Of a stretch of 64,000 nucleotides of DNA, positions 56,489 to 64,000 are shown one piece after another. Each line of letters starts with the position of its first letter. Position 1 is the first letter of the stretch. The stretch spans positions 4,532,963-4,596,962 of the forward strand of contig NC_033635.1 in assembly GCF_001540865.1 (NCBI RefSeq), in the 5' to 3' direction. The translations under genes and the position numbers were made by a program. The DNA is from Ananas comosus (Eukaryota > Streptophyta > Magnoliopsida > Poales > Bromeliaceae). The notes under the pieces were generated by a model. The model was not told the origin of the DNA and did not search any database. It saw only the letters and a program-made list of their open reading frames with translations.

Positions 56489-57922
56489 CATTACAGGTCG
56501 AAGCTGCCAAACGGCATGAGGAGCTGCTTAAGTTGTTAGCAGCTCAGCCACCTCCACTCAAGAGCCAAGACGTGGCAAGCCCTCTTGAGGGCAAAATTCC
56601 ACCATGCGGTAATCTTGGGAACAGTAGAATGCCAATAACAATCAGAGCAGATAAAGGCAAAGGGATTTTACCAACTCCAATGAGACAACCAGAAGAAGAT
56701 AAGAATCACAATTCACCATGTATCTATCAACAAGCATAACCATCAACAATTACCTTACCTGAGACTGGATTTTCCTTTTTTTGATGGTGAAGACCCTCGA
56801 AGTTGGATTGAAAATTGCGAGCAATACTTTGAGTTATATCAAATACCCCAGCACCAATGGTTAAGTGTGGCAACCATGCATTTGATTGGTAAGGCAAGGA
56901 CATGGAAACAGGGATATTTCATTAACAAACAACTCGTTTCGTGGGATGAGTTCACCGAGGCCGTATGTCGAAGATTTTCATAAATGGGAGAGAGATACGT
57001 AATCTGGGAATTCAGTAATTTAAGGCACATGGGTACATGTGAAAAGTACCAAGAAAGGTTTGAAGAATTGAGATTCCTACTACTTTATTACAATCCCCAT
57101 CTAATTGAAGAGTACTTTGGCCTGAAGGAGGAATTAATTCCATTCCTAAACATCGCGCATCCGTGTTCATTGGAGGAAACATACGAGCAAGCTCAACTAC
57201 ATGAAAAGGCCCTTGCTGCCCTTAACCGAAGGAACAGATACAATCCTAAGGCATTAGGAGCACCATACGAATCGAATTCTTTATATAAGAACGCTGTCAG
57301 CAAGCCCACTGAAAATACCAAGCCTCAATATTCCACCTTACAAAAGAATCGTACAAACCAAACCCCGATTAACAAGCAACTAATGGATCAAAGGAGAGCT
57401 GCTGGATTGTGTTTTCGATGTGGAGAAAAGTACCACCCGGGGCATGTTTGTGCCAACAAAACCCTAAATACCATGCAGTCTATGGAAGAAGTCATGGAAG
57501 TTTACGATGAAGACTGTTTACACGAGGAACAGAATAAAGGAGTAACTTCAATGGGGGAACAACAAGAAACAAAAGTAATTCCTGATGAAGGAGAACTACA
57601 AGAAATTGGAGTTTCCATACATGCCTTGAGCGGAGAAAAGCCCCAAGATACTATCAAAATACGAGGTGAAGCAAAAAACAAAACAATTACTATTCTGATA
57701 GATACGGGAAGCACGCATAGCTTCATTGACTTACAAGTGGCTAAGGAGGTAAGAGCAAAAATGCTGACAGCATTGCCGTTGGTAGTGACAGTTGCTAATG
57801 GGCATAAGGTGTTAAGTAAACTTCAATGCCCGGGGTTTTCTTGGACCATGCAAGGACCACGCATTCTCAACATATTTAAGAGTGATCAGGTTGGAGGGTT
57901 CAAGCATCGTGTTGGGTATTGA
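56489..57922 (+). pseudogene. Gypsy gag, CCHC knuckle and protease
   Basis: Gag resumes after the Copia insertion (HEELLKLLAAQPPPLKSQ), with a stop at about 56737 and a frame change before 56984. From 56984 the frame holds gag (EKYQERFEELRFLLLYYNPH), a CCHC knuckle (CFRCGEKYHPGHVC) and the protease motif ILIDTGSTHSFID. It shifts frame near 57880. Confidence 0.8.
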
Positions 57923-59372
57923 TTGGCTCAAATCCTACGGAAAGGTAACCTTTGATTTCTTATCAAATTCAGTCACCATTACCAAAGAGGGACAGATACT
58001 AGAGTTGAAAGGGATTGAAGAAGGAGCTAAGCTAAAACTCATTACCGCAACCCAATGGAGTCAAGAGATGGAAACAGGAGAGTGTTACATTTTAAGTCAT
58101 CAAATGCTACCCGAAAAACCCAAGCCAGAAGCAAACATTCACCTTTGCATCCAGCAAGTGTTAGACTAGTGTCCAGATATCTTTGAGGAGCCGACAGGGT
58201 TACCACAGCCTCTCAGCCAGGATCACAAAATTTTGTTACAATCTAACACCACGCCAATTAATGTAAGGCCATATAGATACTCACATGAACAAAAGGAAGA
58301 GATTGAGAGGCAGATAAGAGAGCTATTGAACAACTCGATAATACAGCGTAGCAACAGTCCAGTCGCCTCACCGGCTCTGTTGGTAAAAAAGAAAGACGGG
58401 AGTTGGAGGATGTGCATTGACTATCGGCAACTTAATAAAAGTACTATCAAGGACAAGTTTTTCATACCCATCATCGATGACCTATTAGACGAATTGGGAG
58501 GCTCGAAATACTTCTCCAAGATAGACCTGCGATCTGGTTATCATCAAATCAGGGTGGACCCATCTGATATCCCAAATATAGCATTCTGAACTCACCAAGG
58601 ACATTATGAGTTTAAGGTTATGCCATTTGGCCTCACCAACGCACCCGCCATCTTCCAAGCTATTATGAACTGCACGTTCGAACCTTACTTACGAAAATTT
58701 ATTTTGGTATTTTTTTATGACATTTTGATCTATAGTAAAAGTTTGGAGGATCATGTGAAGCACTTACAAATTACATTAGAAGAGTTGCGAAGAAATCAAT
58801 TATATGCTAAAAGGAGTAAGTGTTACTTCGGGCAAGACAAGGTGGAATATTTGGGCCATATTATTTCCGCAGAAGGAGTCGCCAAACACCCAGACAAGAT
58901 TGAAGCTATGATCAAGTGGCCAACACCCAAATCTGTTAAGGAGCTTCGAGGATTTTTAGGACTAATGGGTTACTATCGGAAATTCATTAAAAGGTATGGA
59001 CAACTTAGTAAACCATTGACCAAACTATTGAAAAAGGACCATTTCTGGTGGAACGACGACACCCAGCTAGCATTTGAAGAGTTGAAGGCAGCCATGACTA
59101 AAGCTCCGGTGTTAGCTATGCCCAACTTTGATCTATCTTTTACCATAGAGGTTGATGCATGTGACACGGGAATCGGAGCTGTAATGTCTCAAAACAGAAA
59201 ACCAATCGCTTATTTGAGCAAGGCGATCGGGGGTAAACATCTTGGGTTGTCTACATATGAAAAGGAGTTTCTAACTATACTCATGGCAGTGCAAAAATGG
59301 AAATATTATTTAAGCATAAGGACCTTCATAATCAATACGAATCATGAAAGTTTAAAACATCTTTTGGAATAA
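57882..59372 (+). pseudogene. Gypsy reverse transcriptase and RNase H
   Basis: One frame with stops at 58167 and 58587. RT blocks: [46 protein letters not shown]. The catalytic box reads FFYDILIYS, so one of the two adjacent Asp is replaced by Tyr. RNase H: FTIEVDACDTGIGAVMSQ, LSTYEKEFLTILMAVQKWK. The frame ends at a TAA at 59370 in the RNase H C-terminal part. Confidence 0.85.
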
Positions 59373-59387
59373 CGAATATCAACTCCA

Positions 59388-59872
59388 ATGCAACAAAAGG
59401 GAATGATGAAGTTAATGGGCCTTAACTATACAATCCAGTATAAAAAGGGGAAGGAAAATGCTATAGCCGGTGCATTATCGAGGATCGTTAACGAAGAAGG
59501 CATTACGCTGGCTATAACAGCAGCTATACCAACTTGGGTTCGAGAGGTGGCGGAGAACTATAAAAGGGATCCACATTGCGAGAAAATGATAGGTGAGTTA
59601 GCTTTGCATCAAAACACCCAAGGGGACTACTCATATGGCAATGAGCTGCTACGATATAAGGGCAAATTGTACATTGGGGAAACAGGACCATTAAGGAAAA
59701 GAATTCTTGACCAAATGCATAATTCCGCTTTGGGAGGCCATTCAAGGATACAGAACACCTACCAAAGAGTCAAAAGCATTTTTATTGGCCGGGGTTAAGG
59801 AGAGTAGTTGAGGAGTGGGTAAAGGGGTGTACCGTATGTGCTCAGAACAAGGTGGATGGAACACCCTACGCA
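59388..59872 (+). pseudogene. Gypsy RNase H tail and integrase zinc finger, truncated
   Basis: MKLMGLNYTIQYKKGKENAI is the usual RNase H to integrase spacer. NSALGGHSRIQNTYQRVKSI is the histidine half of the integrase zinc finger. A frameshift near 59795 precedes CTVCAQNK, the cysteine half. Element sequence stops shortly after. Confidence 0.75.
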
Positions 59873-59875
59873 GGT

Positions 59876-60985
59876 AACTGCTAAAATAAAGGACTATTTA
59901 TAGACACATTTGGGTGCATAGAAATTGGATGAAAGATATTGGCATGTAAAATTTGTTTGTACTATTTTTTGTGGCAATATTTGTAGGCCATAGGCTTTTA
60001 TAAAAAAATAAGAAGATGATTGAACATGCCTTGTGGATGAACTTCTTTTCTATTATCATAATAACTTAAATGCATTCTCAGTGAATAATGAATGACAACC
60101 TTAAAAATATAAATAAATAAATAAAAGACAAAAGTTACAGCCAAGATTTTGTTTTTAAATTGATTGTTAAAAGAAGGTTTGCATGTTATAAGGATATTAA
60201 ATATTAAATAGTCTCGGAGAAATAATATTGTAAGGATAAAGAGAGACATCATCCATTAACTATATATCCACCAATGATCAGAAAGCACATAGCCGAGAAA
60301 TTTCTAATAGCGAGTTTATATTTAACATTTATGTTTTTTGAAAAAAAAAATCAAAATTATCCTTGATTTAGAGCTAGAATTCTTAAATATGTCATATTTC
60401 TGGTTTCTCTTTTTTTTTTGATTTTTTTTTCTTTTATATTGCTCGGTGACCCTTTTACACTGGAAACTCCTTTACAAACTATCTACATAATATTAACCCG
60501 ATGTAAGGGCACAAACCCGAGCACCAATTTCGAGTTTCCACAACAAAAATTTTAGGATTCTGCAGTTTCCTTTTGGAACATTGCATTGCTGCCAACGCAG
60601 CTTAACACTAACTTTGGAAGGAAAAAATTGCACAATACTCTAGAACTTTATATTAAATGATATTTATATTTTATTAATTAGTAAAAACGTATAGAACTTG
60701 TTTAAACTATGGACCATATTTCAATTTACTATCAGATCATTCAAAAATTAAATTTTACCATCCAGTCTTTCAGTTTGTTTAATTTGAGTCAGTCAACGCC
60801 ACTTTAAATCAACGATACTTCGAATTTAAAATTTAAGCTAATTTTTTACTTTAATAAATTTATAGTTGTGAGAATTACATAAAATATACTAATTAAACCA
60901 GTAAAAATAAACGACTCATCCAAATTTTGAAGTCAAAGTATAACATTCCAATAACCCTATAGTGGATGAAAAAAGAGTTTTGATT
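59876..60985. other. Gene-free interval
   Basis: AT-rich, with no recognisable continuation of the Gypsy element and no 3' LTR. No gene. Confidence 0.5.
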
Positions 60986-61085
60986 AAAAATGTAAGAAAC
61001 CACGCACCCTAATTATACTAATAATAATAATTGAGATTAAGTATTTTTAGTCGGTGGTTTAGACTGATGAGTTATAATTGCTAAC
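60985..61085 (+). mobile_element. Small LTR fragment
   Basis: CTAATAATAATAATTGAGAT...GGTGGTTTAGACTGATGAGT resembles the LTR piece at about 13850-13930 (CTAATAATAATTGAATATAA...GATAGTTTAGACTCAACGAA). Confidence 0.4.
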
Positions 61086-61435
61086 GCGAAGTCAAGCAAA
61101 TTGAAAGGTTGAGCAGCCAACTCAAAATGGTTCATAATTCATGTAAATTGTGTATTCTTTTTTTAATTTTCTAGATCAAAGAAAAATAATTTATTCACCA
61201 ATTGTTTTCATGCTCATTTTCATACTTCTAGAAACGGGAATTAATTGGATCTTAGAAATAAATTGTAACTTTAACCTACTACAAAATTCTAATTTTCATG
61301 ATTTTTCAAAATATGCATTCCATCGTCTTGCTAATTTATCATAGCCTTAAATAATGAGATCATTTATTCTTTCTTATACTCTTTTGCGCATTTTTTTACA
61401 TTTCTCTCAACAACGAAATAAGCCAACCAAATTTT

Positions 61436-62241
61436 GGGCGTGTTTGGTTCGCTTCTTTTTCATCCTGGAATCGGAATCGGAATGGGTGAATCCGTTTGTG
61501 GGTGTTTGATACGCGGGAGTCCCATTCCAATTCCGATTTCCGAATGGAATGGGAATCCCCCAATCATCTCTTTTTTCAATCCGGCCTAGGAGGCCGGATT
61601 GAAAGTTGAATCCGGACGGAATGGATATTTATTCGGATTAAATTTATTTTTTCAAATTTTTTAATTAAAATATGAGTTAAAATTTAAAAATTAAATATAT
61701 AATTTTAAATTTTAATTTAAACTTAAATTAAAAATTAAAATTTAATCAAGTATTTCGAATCTAACTTATGAATTTGAATTTAAATTAAATTTTAATTTAT
61801 ATAAAGTTTTATTCAAATTTTATTTCAAACTTAAATTAAATTTATGGATTCAAATTAAAATTTAAATTGTAATTTTAAGTTTGAATTTGAATAAATCAAA
61901 ATTTAGTTTCATATTTTGAATTATCCACTCAACTTCAAAGTTTAATTTTTTTTAAAAAAACATAGATTTAAAATTTTGACATTATTTCAAAATTTTGATG
62001 TAATTTTTTAATATTTAATATTTAATTTGAATTTAAATTAATATATTATAAAGATAATGTTAATATACTAATTTGATTACGTTTTTTATATCACCTGAAC
62101 CAAACACCGACAATAGAAATGATTTATTCCGATTTCGATTCAGGTGATGAACCAAACAGAATTAGGTAATGAGTCATTCCGATTCCGATTCCAGTTTATT
62201 TTGATTCCGATTCCGACTCCAACTTCGAACCAAGCACGCCC
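61436..62241. mobile_element. Tourist/Harbinger-type MITE, 806 bp
   Basis: GGGCGTGTTTGGTTCGCTTC at the left, CGAACCAAGCACGCCC at the right, 3-bp direct repeat TTT (61433-61435, 62242-62244). Inner inverted blocks GGAATCGGAATCGGAATGGG / ATTCCGATTCCGATTCCAG. Related to 25212-25993. Non-coding. Confidence 0.8.
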
Positions 62242-62304
62242 TTTGAGTGAACAAAACAAGATGCTACGCAAGTTGTTCCAAGAGTCAAATGATGCTACAG
62301 ATTA

Positions 62305-62966
62305 GGACTTTTTTTCAAAATAATCCTATAAATTTTTTTAATTAGGTAAATAACTCTATGAAATTTTTTTTGACAAACTAATCCTTCTTTTGCCATGTAG
62401 GAGCCACGTTAGAATTTTTTCTTAAAAACGGTGAATAATTCACAGCCTTCATAAAGACGATGAACGATTCAGTGCGTTTCTTATTTTTTCAGAAACTTCT
62501 TGCGCTTATTTACTATTTCTTTCTATATCCCATATATAATTCTAACCACCACATAAAAATTTTAACAAATCACATACAATCTTAACAACCTGAAAATCAT
62601 AATAATCTATCCGTACAATCCATATATAACAACCTGAAAATTCTAATAATCTATTCATATAATTCTAACTATCAAATAAAAATTTTAATAATCCACTTAT
62701 AATCCTAGCAATTTCACTTTTTTTATATTTTCCATATAATCCACGTACAATCTTAATAAATGCGGTGAACAATTCACCGTCGGTAAATAACATGAAAGAA
62801 TGCGGTGAACAATTCACCACTTTTGAAAGACATGAAACAGAATAATTCACCGCGTTTTGAAAAAAAATTCTACATGGCGAAAAAAGGATTAGTTTGCCAA
62901 ATATAAATTTGACTGGACTATTTTACAAATTACAAAGTTTTAGAGGATTATTTTGGAAAAAAGTCC
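62305..62966. mobile_element. Hairpin-type TIR element with repeated internal palindromes
   Basis: GGACTTTTTTTCAAAATAAT at the left and ATTATTTTGGAAAAAAGTCC at the right are inverted; pairing extends about 150 bp. Flanked by ACAGATT (62297-62303, 62967-62973). The interior repeats a stem-loop CGGTGAA-CAA-TTCACCG (62763-62779, a near copy at 62803-62819, variants at 62429-62445 and about 62842-62855). Confidence 0.65.
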
Positions 62967-63197
62967 ACAGATTTATAAGATGATACGTAGTATTTAAACT
63001 TGTGTATATGCTCATGCAATTAAACGTTATAGTTGTAATTTTGTTTTAAATGGCTGAAACATTCTGTAACTGTTATACCACATCCAGAAGATACTAATTC
63101 TGCACCCATAAAAGAAGAAGTAAATAGTTTTTTTAAAAAAGACTTAACTAGGACAGATTTGAGGAGCCAAAGTGTATTACTCAGATCAAGTTCAATC

Positions 63198-63270
63198 AGA
63201 TTCCCCNTGCTACCTTTCTCTCTCGAAAAAAAAAAGAAAAAAAAAAAAGAAAAAAAAAAAAAAAAAAAAA
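63198..63270 (+). mobile_element. SINE 3' end with poly-A
   Basis: GCTACCTTTCTCTCTCGAAA matches the 3' end of the SINE family (GTACTACCTATCTTTCTCTC) followed by an A-rich tail. The rest is missing; a single N precedes it at 63207. Confidence 0.5.
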
Positions 63271-63299
63271 ACTGATTCTAAAACTGCCCACCAATACAA

Positions 63300-64000
63300 A
63301 AATCCAGTACACTCTTATTAAGCTCCCCACAAGAATAAATTTTGATGTAATGGAAAAGGAACCAACATAACAGATGCTCTGAACATCCAAAATGAGAATG
63401 GTTGCAGAAGAATTACACCATAAATCCTATCCAAAATGAGAATGGTTGCAAAAGAATTACACCACAAAATCCTATCCTGGTTTATCATCTATTCAACACC
63501 CAGATCGATATGTGCATTACAGTTAATTGCTGTATCCTCACAATATTGCTATTTGTTGCCGAATACCAATGTACAGCAGTACACGGCAATACATGTAAAT
63601 AAACTCAGAATACACATATTTATATGTAAAATGCTCGTAAAAGAGAGCTCTAAGAATCCATTACCGATTCAGAGGACGAAAAGGAATAATACATAAATGC
63701 TTATTCTTTTGGAAACAAAATTACATACATTAGGGAATACAATATGGGTAATAGTACAAAGCAGTAGGGGAAAAACGAATACATATACAAACACCGTAAG
63801 AATAATGAAGAATACTGTAATAATATAAAGATAAGATGAGAAGTTAAAAAATTAAAACGTATTTTTCCTGCTTCTGATAGAATACAGTTTGACCATCCAT
63901 ACATCCAACAAATTTCTGTGGTACGAGGGGGGGAAAAGAAATACTATAGTTCACATACATATATACAGCATTCAATAAATTATATTGCATACCCTACTCT
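63300..64000 (-). other. Possible 3' UTR of a gene beyond the window
   Basis: Base composition is closer to UTR or exon sequence than to the surrounding repeats, and there is no long frame. If genic, it is more likely the 3' UTR of a minus-strand gene beginning beyond 64000. Weak support only. Confidence 0.2.
63385..63472. repeat. 44-bp tandem duplication
   Basis: ATCCAAAATGAGAATGGTTG recurs 44 bp later; the two units differ at a few bases. Confidence 0.8.

Larger units (their letters stand above)
50238..59875 (+). mobile_element. Truncated Ty3/Gypsy element, split by a Copia element
   Basis: Order: 5' LTR (50238-51129), tRNA-Met primer site (51132 on), gag start (51517), Copia insertion (51671-56488 with one target repeat), rest of gag, CCHC knuckle, protease, reverse transcriptase, RNase H, then the zinc-binding part of integrase. 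It ends near 59875; integrase core, polypurine tract and 3' LTR are absent. Protease-RT-RNaseH-integrase order defines Ty3/Gypsy. Stops and frameshifts are frequent, so it is not autonomous. Confidence 0.85.

Noticed and set aside
1..64000. tRNA or rRNA genes
   Set aside because: Only SINE-embedded A/B-box-like motifs were found; no cloverleaf or rRNA segment was recognised.

Overview
The window looks like nuclear DNA of a flowering plant, most likely a monocot. It is AT-rich and crowded with transposons. Its single intronless gene has very high GC and GC3, as is typical of commelinid monocots. The species cannot be fixed from sequence alone; a bromeliad such as pineapple is a guess. Two protein-coding genes can be supported. 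The first is an intronless F-box gene of the GID2/SLY1/SNE type (31936-32454, +), predicted to act in gibberellin/DELLA turnover. The second is a three-exon RAMP4/SERP gene (35948-40274, -), a 68-residue tail-anchored ER membrane protein. Its first coding exon holds only the ATG, and both introns are swollen by small transposons.

Layout: 1-4000 is a nest of hairpin (foldback) elements in TA/CT microsatellites, one of them split by a Harbinger-type MITE. 4000-16000 holds scattered MITEs, SINEs, an LTR/primer-site remnant and a disrupted promoter-like stretch. 16000-23900 has two large foldback elements, two Helitron-type regions, a 682-base assembly gap and two more foldback elements. 23900-31000 is unassigned low-complexity sequence with a (TACATA)n tract and more foldback elements. 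31000-40500 is the genic island. 40970-42483 is a Pack-MULE-like element carrying a broken methyltransferase-like gene fragment. 42500-50200 holds a SINE, a foldback element and a cluster of Helitron-type elements. 50238-59875 is a decayed Ty3/Gypsy element whose gag is split by a younger Ty1/Copia element with matching 5-bp target duplications. 59900-64000 has MITEs, a hairpin element with internal repeats and, possibly, the 3' UTR of a gene lying outside the window.

The most unusual signal is the hairpin-element population: about 20 members in 64 kb, falling into a long class (about 545 bp) and a short class (about 250 bp). They mostly sit in TA microsatellites. Two long members lie in unique sequence and are bounded by 9-bp and 8-bp direct repeats, which points to a Mutator-like (MULE) origin. 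Each terminus also carries its own 20-30-bp palindrome. The palindrome sequence differs between members, but its pairing tends to be kept.
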